Below are positions 51,187-59,830 of a stretch of 64,000 nucleotides of DNA, piece by piece. The stretch is from Corallococcus sp. NCRR. Its GTDB lineage: Bacteria; Myxococcota; Myxococcia; Myxococcales; Myxococcaceae. Each line of letters begins with the position of its first letter. The first letter of the stretch is position 1. A program made the translations under genes and the position numbers. The notes below the pieces were generated by a model that was given only the letters and a program-made list of their open reading frames with translations, made no database searches and was not told the DNA's origin. The stretch spans positions 9,717,461 to 9,781,460 of the forward strand of contig NZ_CP114039.1 of the NCBI RefSeq assembly GCF_026965535.1, given 5' to 3'.

Positions 51187-54100
51187 ATGAACCGCATGCC
51201 GCGTATCTTCCGCCGCATCACCGCCGTCGCCGTTCTGTTGGGGGCCTGGGCATTCGCAGGCAGTGACCGTGCGCCCCTCCCGCTCACCGTGGGAGCGGCG
51301 GAGGCGGGGCAGGACTCCTGGGACGGCGCGCTGCCTTCCGCCAACAAGGGCGAGAAGGCTCCTCACGACCTCAACAGCCTCCGCGTCCTCACGAAGGTCA
51401 TCCTCTACGTGAAGGAGAACTACGTCGACCCGAAGCGGGTGAAGCCCAAGGAGATGATGATCGCCTCCCTGGAGTACGTGGAGAAGAGCGTTCCGGACGT
51501 GCTCGTGGACGGCAACCCGGAGACGGGCAAGCTCAACGTCAACGTCAACGGCAAGCAGAAGGAGTTCGACATCTCCCACGTGGACTCCCTGTGGAAGATG
51601 TCCTTCGCGCTGAAGGACGTGTTCGACTTCCTGTCCAAGAACATGCGTCCCATCGAGGAGACGCGGGACATCGAGTACGCGGCCGTCAACGGCATGCTCT
51701 CCACGCTCGACCCCCACTCGGTGCTGCTGCGCCCGGAGCTGTACCGGGAGATGAAGCTGTCCACCAAGGGCGAGTTCGGCGGCCTGGGCTTCGTCATCCA
51801 GATGAAGGAGGGCAACCTCACCGTGGTGAAGGTGCTGCCCAAGACGCCCGCGTCGCGCGCCGGCATCCAGAAGGACGACCGCATCAAGAAGATTGGCGAG
51901 GAGTCCACCGTCAACATGGACCTCAACGAGGCCGTGTCCAAGCTGCGCGGTCCGGTGGACAGCCGCATCACCATCACCGTGGAGCGCGACGGCTGGGACA
52001 AGCCGCGCAACATGACGGTGGCGCGCGCCATGATTTCGATTGAGTCCGTGCAGCACAAGCTGCTCGCGGGCGGCGTGGGCTACGTGCGCCTGAAGAACTT
52101 CCAGGGCAACACCACGCGCGACCTGGAGGCCGCGCTGACGGACATCCGCAAGCAGGCGGACGCCAAGGGCGGCTTCAAGGGCCTGGTGCTCGACCTGCGC
52201 GGCAACCCGGGCGGCCTCCTGGAGCAGGCCATCCAGGTGTCGGACACGTTCCTGTCCAAGGGCACCATCGTCGCGACGGTGGGCTTCAGCGACAAGCTGC
52301 GCGAGGAGAAGCGCGCGCGCATGACGGACGGCGAGGAGAACTACCCCATCGCGGTGCTGGTGAACGCGGGCAGCGCCTCCGCGTCTGAAATCGTCGCGGG
52401 CGCGCTCAAGAACCTGGACCGCGCGGTCATCATCGGGCGCCAGACGTTCGGCAAGGGCAGCGTGCAGGTGCTCTACGACTTCCCGGACGACAGCGCGCTC
52501 AAGCTGACCATCGCCAAGTACCTCACCCCGGGTGACGTCTCCATCCAGGAAGTGGGCATCGTGCCGGACATCCAGCTGGTCCCCACGCGCGTCACCGCGG
52601 ACCGGGTGGACGTGTTCGCGCCGCGCAAGTCCATGGGTGAAGCGGACCTGGATCAGCACTTCGGCAACCCGGAGTCCTCCACCGTCGCCAAGAAGCGCGA
52701 AGAGGTGCTGGACCGCGAGAAGCCGGGCACCAGCCTCAAGTACCTGAAGGTGGACGAGAAGGCCGCCCAGGCCGCCGCCAAGAAGGAAGAGCCCAAGGAG
52801 AAGGTCGCCGCCAAGCCCGGCGCCAAGGACAAGAAGGAGCACGGCCAGAATGATCCGCTCCTGGACGTGGACGTGGCCGGCCAGGGCGAGGACCTGGATG
52901 ACCAGCTGGACGCGGAGTCCCAGGAGGAGATCAAGGAGGACTTCGAGGTCCAGTTCGCCCGCGACTTCGTCCTGAAGGTCCCGGCGGTGAAGCGCAACGA
53001 GCAGATCGCCAAGGGCAAGGCGTTCGTGGAGCAGAAGCGCAACGAGGAGGAGCAGCGCATCAACAACGCCATCGCCGCGCTCGGCCTGGACTGGAGCCCC
53101 GGTCCCACGCCCAAGAACGTGCAGCTGGACGCCAGCTTCTCCCCGGGCGCCGACGCGAAGATCGCCGCCGGCGAGCAGCTGGACATGGTCATCCACGTGG
53201 AGAACAAGGGCACCGAGCCGCTCAAGCGCGTGCGTGGCTGGACGGAGAGCGACAACGCGTTCCTCGACCGCCGCGAGTTCCTCTTCGGCGCCATCGCCCC
53301 GGGTGAGAAGAAGTCCTGGAAGGTGCAGGTGCGCCTGCCCAAGGACCTCACCAGCCGCCGCGACGACGTGAAGGTGAAGCTGTTCGACGACAACGGCGCG
53401 CTGCGCGACACCCTGGTGTCGGAGCTGTCCTTCGTGGAGCTGCCCCGCCCCACGTTCGCCTTCAACTGGCAGGTGGTGGATGACTGCGCCGAGTGCAACG
53501 GCGACGGCGTCGTGCAGCGCGGCGAGGACGTCACGGTGGTGATGGACGTCACCAACACGGGCGTGGGCCCGGCGCTGGACTCGTTCGCGCAGATCAAGAA
53601 CGGCGGCGACGCGAACATCTTCATCGAGAAGGGCCGCTTCAAACTGGGGGAGATCAAGCCCGGTGAGACCAAGACGGCGCGCTTCCAGGTGTCCCTGAAG
53701 AAGGGCTTCAAGGGCGACACCTTCCCGCTGAAGCTGGCCATCCTGGATGAGCCCCTGGAGGAGTTCGTCCTGGAGAAGCTCCAGCTGCCCGTGAAGGACG
53801 GCCCCGTGGCCCCGCTGGAGGCGAAGAAGGGCCTGGTGAAGCTCAACGACAAGGCGGAGCTGTTCGCCTCGCCCACCGCGGACGCGCGTCCGGTGGCGAA
53901 GCTGCCGCAGGGCGCCACGCTGGCCCTGGAGGCCACCACCAAGGGCTTCTACAAGGTCGCGCTGGAGAAGGACCGCTTCGCCTTCGTGCGCACCCAGGAC
54001 GCGAAGGAAGTGAAGAGCGGCAAGGCCCAGGCGCCCAAGACGGTGGCGTACACGACGACGCACCAGCCGCCGGACATCAAGCTGGACGTGGATCCGTCCC

Positions 54101-54432
54101 ACGGCGGCGTGGTGGTGAACGGCGACAAGTTCACCCTCACCGGCGCGGTGAAGGACCCCAACGGCCTCCTGGACGTCTACGTGCTGGTCAACGACCAGAA
54201 GGTCTACTTCAAGGCCGTGGACCCCAAGGGCGGCGAGCCCCACACGCTGAAGTTCACCTCCGACTTCGCGCTCAAGGAGGGCAACAACAACGTGCTGGTG
54301 GTGGCTCGTGAGAGCACCGAGTTCGCCAGCCGCCGCACGCTGGTCATCCGCCGCCGTCCGGCGGAGGTGGCCCAGAAGGTGGCGACGCCCGCCGCCGCGG
54401 CCACCACGCCGGTGAAGCCGCGCCAGCAGTAA
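51187..54432 (+). CDS. large C-terminal processing peptidase (S41) with extra Ig-like and SH3-like modules
   Basis: 1081 residues from ATG 51187 (ATG 51196 is also possible); signal RITAVAVLLGAWAFAG. A catalytic core of ~480 residues has helical LDPHSVLLRPELYREMKLST, a PDZ domain (~190-290; FGGLGFVIQMKEGNLTVVKV, SRAGIQKDDRIKKIGEES) and the S41 active site: the serine in VNAGSASASEIVAGAL (near 395) and the lysine in GRQTFGKGSVQVLYDF. After an Lys/Glu-rich stretch (~515-620) come two CARDB-like Ig modules (PGADAKIAAGEQLDMVIHVE; CAECNGDGVVQRGEDVTVVM) and an SH3b-like module (LVKLNDKAELFASPTADARP). Typical Ctp/Tsp enzymes are 400-700 residues. Predicted periplasmic protease for envelope proteins; the extra modules may bind substrate or wall. 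Confidence 0.92.
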   Translation: MNRMPRIFRRITAVAVLLGAWAFAGSDRAPLPLTVGAAEAGQDSWDGALPSANKGEKAPHDLNSLRVLTKVILYVKENYVDPKRVKPKEMMIASLEYVEKSVPDVLVDGNPETGKLNVNVNGKQKEFDISHVDSLWKMSFALKDVFDFLSKNMRPIEETRDIEYAAVNGMLSTLDPHSVLLRPELYREMKLSTKGEFGGLGFVIQMKEGNLTVVKVLPKTPASRAGIQKDDRIKKIGEESTVNMDLNEAVSKLRGPVDSRITITVERDGWDKPRNMTVARAMISIESVQHKLLAGGVGYVRLKNFQGNTTRDLEAALTDIRKQADAKGGFKGLVLDLRGNPGGLLEQAIQVSDTFLSKGTIVATVGFSDKLREEKRARMTDGEENYPIAVLVNAGSASASEIVAGALKNLDRAVIIGRQTFGKGSVQVLYDFPDDSALKLTIAKYLTPGDVSIQEVGIVPDIQLVPTRVTADRVDVFAPRKSMGEADLDQHFGNPESSTVAKKREEVLDREKPGTSLKYLKVDEKAAQAAAKKEEPKEKVAAKPGAKDKKEHGQNDPLLDVDVAGQGEDLDDQLDAESQEEIKEDFEVQFARDFVLKVPAVKRNEQIAKGKAFVEQKRNEEEQRINNAIAALGLDWSPGPTPKNVQLDASFSPGADAKIAAGEQLDMVIHVENKGTEPLKRVRGWTESDNAFLDRREFLFGAIAPGEKKSWKVQVRLPKDLTSRRDDVKVKLFDDNGALRDTLVSELSFVELPRPTFAFNWQVVDDCAECNGDGVVQRGEDVTVVMDVTNTGVGPALDSFAQIKNGGDANIFIEKGRFKLGEIKPGETKTARFQVSLKKGFKGDTFPLKLAILDEPLEEFVLEKLQLPVKDGPVAPLEAKKGLVKLNDKAELFASPTADARPVAKLPQGATLALEATTKGFYKVALEKDRFAFVRTQDAKEVKSGKAQAPKTVAYTTTHQPPDIKLDVDPSHGGVVVNGDKFTLTGAVKDPNGLLDVYVLVNDQKVYFKAVDPKGGEPHTLKFTSDFALKEGNNNVLVVARESTEFASRRTLVIRRRPAEVAQKVATPAAAATTPVKPRQQ

Positions 54433-54437
54433 TCCTC

Positions 54438-54457
54438 CTCCGGGGCCCGCCCCGGAG
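54438..54457 (+). terminator. hairpin right after the S41 protease stop
   Basis: CTCCGGGG-CCCG-CCCCGGAG, a perfect 8-bp stem with a 4-base loop beginning five bases after the stop codon. No T tract; it probably acts together with the stronger hairpin at 54490. Confidence 0.45.
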
Positions 54458-54489
54458 CGCCTGACCCACGGGCGGCTCGCTTCCAGCGG

Positions 54490-54518
54490 ACGCTCCCCTC
54501 GCACCGGGGAGCGTTTCC
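54490..54518 (+). terminator. rho-independent terminator of the S41 protease gene
   Basis: ACGCTCCCC-TCGCACC-GGGGAGCGT, a perfect 9-bp stem with a 7-base loop, followed by TTCCC. It sits about 60 bases downstream of the stop and more than 100 bases upstream of the next gene. Confidence 0.65.
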
Positions 54519-54627
54519 CTGGGGGAGGGCCGCCCGTTTTGTTGACGCTTCATCGAGGGCCGATTTAGGGTCCGCCGGAGGTGGGCGCCCGCTTGGCCGG
54601 CATGCGTCCCGGAGGCGTGATTCCCCC

Positions 54628-55536
54628 ATGCGGACGTTCAGTCGGTGGCTGGTGCTTGCGACGGCGCTGTCAGGGGCCGCGGCCCATGCGGACGACAACG
54701 ACCTGGTTCTTTCCCGTTTCGGCGTTGAACGCCGGGGCTCCTCTTCCGTCATCACCAACACCGAGTTCGCCGAAGCCAGCGCGGACTTCCGCGCCTTCGC
54801 GCGCACGTTCGGCGCGGTGATGACGTCCGCGAACCTGATGCCCCCGCGCACCACGGGGCACTCGGGCTTCGCGTTCAACGCGGAGCTGTCCGTCGTGTCG
54901 CTCCCGGAGGACGTGCAGCTGCCCACGGAGGCCGAGCAGCCGGGCTCCGTGCTGGTGCCGTCCCTCCACGTGCGCAAGGGCCTGCCCTTCTCGCTGGAGC
55001 TGGGCGGGCGCGTGGGCTGGATCGAGAAGAGCAGCATGGTGACGGCCACGGGCGAGCTGAAGTGGGCCGTCAACGAGGGCTTCACCTACCTGCCGGACGT
55101 GGGCCTGCGCCTGCACGTGACGAAGCTGTTCGGCGCGCACAACCTGGACCTGACCACCACGGGCCTGGACATCGGCGTGGGCAAGCAGTTCCCCCTGGGC
55201 GGCATGGTGACGCTCACGCCCTACGGCGGCCTGGACCTGAACTTCGTCAGCGCCACCACGCGCACGCTGGACTTCGACCCGAGCCGCCCCCCGGCGAGCA
55301 CGGCGGGCAACGACTCGCGCGACGCGCTGACCAACACCGCGCCGTACTCGCGGGTGAACGCGGGGGACAACCTCACCCCGCGCTTCTATGCGGGCGCGCG
55401 CTTCATTGGCGGCGTGCTGCAGCTGGGCGCGGAGATTTCGCTTACCAACCTGGGCAGCTTCGACCAGGAGGGCGCCGGCAGCCGCGACCTGCCCTCCGTC
55501 TTCGCCTTCAACACCACGCTGGGCCTGGACTTCTAG
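54628..55536 (+). CDS. putative outer-membrane beta-barrel protein
   Basis: 302 residues with signal peptide MRTFSRWLVLATALSGAAAHA (cleavage near residue 21). Repeated amphipathic strands: GHSGFAFNAELSVVSLPEDV, PFSLELGGRVGWIEKSSMVT, ATGELKWAVNEGFTYLPDVG, NLDLTTTGLDIGVGKQF, VTLTPYGGLDLNFVSA, RFYAGARFIGGVLQLGAEIS and the terminal NTTLGLDF ending in Phe. That is consistent with a 10-12 strand barrel. No homologous family recognised. GGAGG about 13 bases upstream of the ATG. Its stop codon abuts the stop of the converging phosphodiesterase gene with no room for a terminator. Confidence 0.8.
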   Translation: MRTFSRWLVLATALSGAAAHADDNDLVLSRFGVERRGSSSVITNTEFAEASADFRAFARTFGAVMTSANLMPPRTTGHSGFAFNAELSVVSLPEDVQLPTEAEQPGSVLVPSLHVRKGLPFSLELGGRVGWIEKSSMVTATGELKWAVNEGFTYLPDVGLRLHVTKLFGAHNLDLTTTGLDIGVGKQFPLGGMVTLTPYGGLDLNFVSATTRTLDFDPSRPPASTAGNDSRDALTNTAPYSRVNAGDNLTPRFYAGARFIGGVLQLGAEISLTNLGSFDQEGAGSRDLPSVFAFNTTLGLDF

Positions 55537-56253
55537 TCAGCGCAGGGCCTCGCGCACGCGGCCCGGGCGGTTGGTGATGAGGTAGGATACCCCCAGGTCC
55601 CGCAGCTCGCGGGCGCGCCGGGGGTCGTCCACCGTCCACGCCGCCACGCGCAGGCCCGCGTCGTTCCACGCCGCCACGCGCTCCGGTGTGCACGCCTCGT
55701 GGAAGGGGTGCACCGAGTGCGAGGACACCAGCGGGCTCAGCGCGTACGCCTGCAGCGCCCAGGGCTTGTCCGGGTCGATGAGGAAGCCCCGGCGCAGCGT
55801 GGGCGCCACCGCCGCCAGCCGGAAGAGGCACAGCGGGTTGAAGCTGGACACCACCACGCGGCCCTCCAGGTCGCGCTCGCGCAACAGCCGCGCCACGCCC
55901 GCCGCCAGGCCGCCGTCGTCGAAGCGGTCGCACTTCAGCTCGATGTTGACCAGGAAGTGCCCCGGCAGCGCGTCCAGCACCTCCTCCAACAGCGGGATGC
56001 GCGCGGGGGCGAAGCCCAGGGGCGTGCCCACGTCCGCGCGGGAGAGCTTCCACCAGGGCGTGGTGCGCACCTCCCAGGGCTGATGGGCCAGGCGGTCCAG
56101 GCGCTTGTCGTGGCACACCACCACCTCGCCGGAGCCGCACACCATGGCGTCCAGCTCCACGCCGTCCGCGCCCTGGCGCACGGCCTCCGCGAAGGCCTCC
56201 AGGGTGTTCTCGGGAGCGTCGGCGCTGGCACCACGGTGAGCGAGCAGGAGCAT
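55537..56253 (-). CDS. glycerophosphodiester phosphodiesterase
   Basis: 238 residues from ATG 56253 (a TTG seven codons upstream is possible). The GDPD TIM barrel begins with the catalytic HRG in LLLAHRGASADAPENTLEAF, then the metal site GADGVELDAMVCGSGEVVVC followed by HDKRLDRL (E, D and second catalytic H). Later segments LVNIELKCDRF and VVVSSFNPLCLFRLAAVAP complete the metal ligands, and AWTVDDPRRARELRDLGVSY is the C-terminal strand-helix. It hydrolyses glycerophosphodiesters to glycerol-3-phosphate and an alcohol. No signal peptide, so cytoplasmic. All key residues are present. Divergent from tatA. Confidence 0.93.
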   Translation of the reverse strand: MLLLAHRGASADAPENTLEAFAEAVRQGADGVELDAMVCGSGEVVVCHDKRLDRLAHQPWEVRTTPWWKLSRADVGTPLGFAPARIPLLEEVLDALPGHFLVNIELKCDRFDDGGLAAGVARLLRERDLEGRVVVSSFNPLCLFRLAAVAPTLRRGFLIDPDKPWALQAYALSPLVSSHSVHPFHEACTPERVAAWNDAGLRVAAWTVDDPRRARELRDLGVSYLITNRPGRVREALR

Positions 56254-56372
56254 GGGCGCGCAGTGTGCGCTCAAACGCTCTTCGCGCGCAGCGCCGGCGT
56301 GGCGAGGGCGTCCAGGGGCGGACGCGGCGGCGCGACTTGCCTCGCGGGTGGGTTTATTGCAGTGTCCGACGC

Positions 56373-56597
56373 ATGCTGGGCCTCGGAGAGTTCCTCATCC
56401 TCGGCTTCATCCTGCTGGTGGTCTTCTCGGCCGCCCGGATGGGGCAGTTGGGCAACGCGGTGGGCAAGTTCGTCTACTCGTTCCGCAAGGCGTCGCGCGG
56501 CGACGACCTGGTGGACGTGAAGCACCTGCCCCACTCGCGCCGGGGCACCACCGACGCGGACTACACCGACGGCTCCTCCAAGGACCGCCGCTCCTAG
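56373..56597 (+). CDS. tatA: Sec-independent protein translocase subunit TatA
   Basis: 74 residues. One short N-terminal transmembrane helix (GEFLILGFILLVVFSAA), the hinge Gly (MGQLGNAVGKF) and an amphipathic helix (VYSFRKASRG), then a polar tail: the TatA layout, with the FxxxG-type hinge replaced by SAARMGQLG. TatA oligomerises to form the twin-arginine export path for folded proteins in the inner membrane. tatB and tatC are not next to it, so they must be elsewhere. ATG 56373 chosen because it begins the TM helix directly. It overlaps the converging gene by four bases at the stop. Confidence 0.85.
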   Translation: MLGLGEFLILGFILLVVFSAARMGQLGNAVGKFVYSFRKASRGDDLVDVKHLPHSRRGTTDADYTDGSSKDRRS

Positions 56598-57385
56598 AAC
56601 TCCTCCCCTGTCGGCAGCACCAGCGGGCCGGGCGGGCTGCCGGGCGCTGGCGAGAGCAGCAGGCGCGCGGCCTGCTGACGCAGCGCGGGCAGAAGCCCGG
56701 TGTCCTCCACCAGCTCGCGCAGGTCCGCGGTGCCGAGCAGCGGCACCAGCTTGGCGCCCACCTCCGGCGGCAGGTACGGGTTGAAGACGAGCGCGCGGCG
56801 CACCTTGGGGCGCACGGACCAGCGCGGCGACTTCCAGATTTCGACGAGCGGCTCCGGACGCGCGGGCCTGCGCGCCGCGATGCGCACCACCAGGTCCTCG
56901 GTGAGGCGCGGGTTGATGAGCACGTTGCGCAGCACGGCCGGGTTGCTCACGGTGGCCAGGCGCGACAGCACGTCCGGGTCGCGCGTGAGGCGGGCCTGCT
57001 GCTTCAGGTGGCCCAGCGACTGGTTGGCGGCCTGCGCGTCCGCGCGGGCGGCGGCGTCCGCGTCCAGCTCCTTGCGCGCGGGGCCCTGGGCGAAGAGGTC
57101 CGCCACCGCCTCCAGCGACTGCACGTGGGCCATGCGCCGGAGCGCCTCAACATGGGGGATGTGCTCGGCCTCCTGGTCCAGCGCGGCCAGGAAGTCCGAC
57201 AGCACGCAGGTGGCGGGGGCCTGCCCGGCGCGGGACAGCGCCAGCAGGTGGCCGATGAGCTCGTTCGTGTCGAACGGCTCACGCCGGGCCAGCTCGCGCG
57301 CGGCGGCCTTGCGGCGCACGGTGGCGCCTCCTCCCAGGGCGTGCAGGTTGCGCGCGAGCGCGCGGGCCTCCTCCAGCGTGGACAT
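56594..57385 (-). CDS. helical-repeat protein of unknown function
   Basis: 263 residues, nearly all helix, no signal peptide or TM segment. Leu/Ala/Arg-rich helices occur in pairs (TNELIGHLLALSRAGQAPAT, VEALRRMAHVQSLEAVADLF, PDVLSRLATVSNPAVLRNVL, NPRLTEDLVVRIAARRPARP, SVRPKVRRALVFNPYLPPEV), similar to leucine-rich-variant or HEAT-like superhelices that bind proteins. No catalytic motif. It is six bases downstream of the zinc-ribbon gene on the same strand, so probably co-transcribed with it. Family not recognised. Confidence 0.75.
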   Translation of the reverse strand: MSTLEEARALARNLHALGGGATVRRKAAARELARREPFDTNELIGHLLALSRAGQAPATCVLSDFLAALDQEAEHIPHVEALRRMAHVQSLEAVADLFAQGPARKELDADAAARADAQAANQSLGHLKQQARLTRDPDVLSRLATVSNPAVLRNVLINPRLTEDLVVRIAARRPARPEPLVEIWKSPRWSVRPKVRRALVFNPYLPPEVGAKLVPLLGTADLRELVEDTGLLPALRQQAARLLLSPAPGSPPGPLVLPTGEEF

Positions 57386-57391
57386 GACGCT

Positions 57392-59662
57392 TCAGCCTCC
57401 CGTGCGGTCCGCGGTGGGTTCGGAGGGGATGGGCTCCAGCGTCACCTCCAGCCGGTGGCCGGTGAGGTCCGCGGGGAACTCCTGGAACAGCACCAGGAAG
57501 GGCACCTTGCCGCCCGGCGGCACCGGCGGGGACGCCGCGTCCATGCGCTGGCGGAGCGCGGTGGCGGCCTCGCGGGTGGTGATGGCGTGCAGCTCCTCCG
57601 GCGTGGCCAGCGCGCCCGCGAGCCCTTCCGTGGAGCGCACCCGCTGGTCGCCGTCGAAGAGGGCGGCGCGCACGCGCACGGCCGCGGCGGCGCCAGTGCG
57701 GTTCTCCGCCTCTCCGCGCACGACGAAGAGCATGCGGCCATCGCGCGTCTCATAAAGGCCGTTGGACACGTCGCTCGCGATGAACGGGCGGGACGCGGGC
57801 ATCACCAGCGTGCGCAGGCGGTCCGGGGACAGCGTGGAGGCGTCCACCTTGCCGTCGCGCAGGTACAGGGTGCCCAGCGCGCCCAGGGCCACCACCAGCG
57901 CGGTGGCGATGGTGAGGTTGAGGACCAGCCCCGTCAGCTTCCTCGCGCGGCCGGGCATCCGCCGCTGGGGCATGCCCACGTCCTCGATGCGGGCGGAGGG
58001 CTTGGCCACGGTGACGGCCGGCCCGGAGCGCATGCTGGCCAGGTCCACCACCTCGCGGCGGGGCGTGGTGATCTTGAACGGGTCGCCGTCGTCATACGCG
58101 GGCACGTCGCTCAGGAGCGAGATGCCGCCGGGCTCCTCCACGCCCGCTTCCGAGGGCACGTCCCCCAGCAGCGCGGCGCGGCCGGTGTCGGAGGCGGCCA
58201 GCCCCTCCTCGCCGGAGGCCCCGGCGCCGGAGAAGTCGAACAGGTCGCCCATCGGCTCTGGACCGGCGTGAGTGTCCTCGCCAGGGGCATCCCCGGGCGC
58301 GGCGTACGGGTCCGGACCGACGTGGGTGTCCTCGGGGCCAGCGGACAAGCCCGGGGACGGAGCCGCCACGTCGATGGACGCGAACGGATCCTCGCTCTCG
58401 AAGCCCTGCGCGGACACCTCCGGGCCCACCGCAGTGGCGCCACTTGGCGAGGGCGCCGCGGCGACGTTCGCGGCATGGCGCAGGGCCGCCGCGTCCGGGA
58501 CCGCCGGAGCATCGAGGGAGAAGTCGAAGAGCGGGTCCGGCGCGAGGTCCGTCGAGCCGGCGGCCAGGGCCGGAGAAGCCACGGGACGCGACGCCCCGGC
58601 AGGGACCGACGCCAGGGGCATGCGCGCGACGGGAGCGCCCGCCGGAGGCATGGCGGCCCGCGCGGGAGCAGCGCCTGACGGTGCCGGGCTCCCGCCCGGG
58701 AAGGCACCCGGCCCCGGAGGCATGGCGGCCCGCCCCGGAGCAGCGCCAGGAGGCGGAGGAGCCACGGCCCCAGCAGGCATGGAGGCACGCGCCGGAGCGG
58801 CGCCAGGAGGCGGAGCCCCCATGGCCCCAGCAGGCATGGCGGAGCGCCCCGGAGCGGCGCCAGGAGGCGGAGCGGCCACGGCCCCAGGAGGCGTGGCGGT
58901 ACGTGCGGGAGCGGCGCCAGGAGGCGGAGGAGCCACCGGCCCCCTGGGCGCCACCGGCTTCGGAGGTCCACCCGGAGGCGCGCCCTCCGCAGCGAACGCA
59001 CCCGGTCCGCTCGGAGCCACGGCCGCCGGACGCGGCGCACCCGCGTTCCCCACCGCGAACGCACCGGGAGGCGCGGCCCGGGCGGCGGGAGGCGCGAAGG
59101 CCCCCGGAGGCACCGGGCGGGGCGCCGCAGCTGGAGAAGCCATCACGGCCGGCGGGGGAGCGGCCACCGGAGCACCTGGCGAGGGCCCGTCCAGCATGAA
59201 GTCCGCGAACGGGTCCTCCAGGTCCGGCACGACCGGATTCGGGGGTGGTGGCGGCGGGGCAGCCTGTCGCCGGGACGCGACGCCCGGAACCGGCGTGGGC
59301 GGGTCGAACGGCATCATCGCCCCGGCGGGGGCCGCTTGCGACGCGTCCACGTCGATGTCCACATCCACGTCACCCCAGGACTGGACCTGGGACTTCACCG
59401 CGGGGGCGCCGGGCGCGTAGTACGCGGCACCCGGCCGGGTGACCTCACCGGTGGGCTCCGGGGCGGCTCCGAACGCCTGGAACGGGTCCGCCTGCCCGGC
59501 CGGAGGGCCAGCGGGCGCGGGGGCGCTCGTGGCCTGTGCGGGCTCACGCGCGACCCGAAAAGTGTTCTGACATTTGGTGCAGCGGACCTTGACCCCTTTT
59601 TCCGTCACCTTCTCGTCGGGGATCTTGAACCGCGTCTGGCACTGTTCGCACTGGACGATCAT
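57392..59662 (-). CDS. MJ0042 zinc-ribbon protein with Pro-rich repeats, one TM helix and DUF3426-like tail
   Basis: 756 residues from ATG 59662 (a start 12 codons upstream is less likely). The N-terminal zinc ribbon MIVQCEQCQTRFKIPDEKV plus RCTKCQNTFRV has Cys 5, 8, 28 and 31, the MJ0042 motif of myxobacterial and other delta-group proteins. Residues ~60-420 are Pro/Ala-rich and contain a tandem 19-residue repeat. After acidic segments comes a single TM helix (~567-592, VLNLTIATALVVALGALGTL), then a domain with VVRGEAENRTGAAAAVRVRA and RLEVTLEPIP, resembling DUF3426. The zinc ribbon would be cytoplasmic and the tail periplasmic. Regulatory or motility-related scaffolds with this N-terminus exist (for example GltJ), but no GYF or TonB domain is seen, so no such claim is made. 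Confidence 0.85.
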   Translation of the reverse strand: MIVQCEQCQTRFKIPDEKVTEKGVKVRCTKCQNTFRVAREPAQATSAPAPAGPPAGQADPFQAFGAAPEPTGEVTRPGAAYYAPGAPAVKSQVQSWGDVDVDIDVDASQAAPAGAMMPFDPPTPVPGVASRRQAAPPPPPPNPVVPDLEDPFADFMLDGPSPGAPVAAPPPAVMASPAAAPRPVPPGAFAPPAARAAPPGAFAVGNAGAPRPAAVAPSGPGAFAAEGAPPGGPPKPVAPRGPVAPPPPGAAPARTATPPGAVAAPPPGAAPGRSAMPAGAMGAPPPGAAPARASMPAGAVAPPPPGAAPGRAAMPPGPGAFPGGSPAPSGAAPARAAMPPAGAPVARMPLASVPAGASRPVASPALAAGSTDLAPDPLFDFSLDAPAVPDAAALRHAANVAAAPSPSGATAVGPEVSAQGFESEDPFASIDVAAPSPGLSAGPEDTHVGPDPYAAPGDAPGEDTHAGPEPMGDLFDFSGAGASGEEGLAASDTGRAALLGDVPSEAGVEEPGGISLLSDVPAYDDGDPFKITTPRREVVDLASMRSGPAVTVAKPSARIEDVGMPQRRMPGRARKLTGLVLNLTIATALVVALGALGTLYLRDGKVDASTLSPDRLRTLVMPASRPFIASDVSNGLYETRDGRMLFVVRGEAENRTGAAAAVRVRAALFDGDQRVRSTEGLAGALATPEELHAITTREAATALRQRMDAASPPVPPGGKVPFLVLFQEFPADLTGHRLEVTLEPIPSEPTADRTGG
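58706..58960 (-). repeat. 57-base tandem repeat in the zinc-ribbon gene
   Basis: The string GCGCCAGG recurs at 58743, 58800, 58857 and 58914, exactly 57 bases apart, with the surrounding sequence largely conserved. Each unit encodes a 19-residue variant of APPPGAAPARASMPAGAV. An in-frame tandem repeat of this regularity suggests recent duplication and likely length variation between strains. Confidence 0.88.
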
Positions 59663-59830
59663 GGGGTCGGGTCGGGGGGACTCAGAGCATAGGCCCACCC
59701 GGCAACCACGGCGAGTCGGACCCGGGTAACTTGCTCGCTTCCAACCCCTTTGATACGAGGTTCGCCCCTTTGGAAATCAAGAAGTAAACCAGTAAATGCC
59801 AAGGCGCAGCCGGGGTCGGAGACGACAGAC
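59663..59830 (+). promoter_or_regulatory. divergent control region, zinc-ribbon gene / PhaR-like gene
   Basis: 168 bases with an unusually AT-rich part (TTGATACGAGG through AAATCAAGAAGTAAACCAGTAAATG). Possible promoters for the plus strand: TTGCTC-17-TACGAG around 59730, or TTGGAA-17-TAAATG around 59769. Neither is a strong match. GGAG lies about ten bases before the PhaR-like ATG. Confidence 0.3.

Noticed and set aside
56373..56597. tatB instead of tatA
   Set aside because: The protein is short (74 residues) with a brief amphipathic helix; TatB is usually longer with an extended helix. The distinction rests on length only.
57392..59662. Gliding motility protein GltJ/AgmX
   Set aside because: It shares the MJ0042 zinc ribbon and Pro-rich arm, but no GYF or TonB-like domain is visible and the tail resembles DUF3426.
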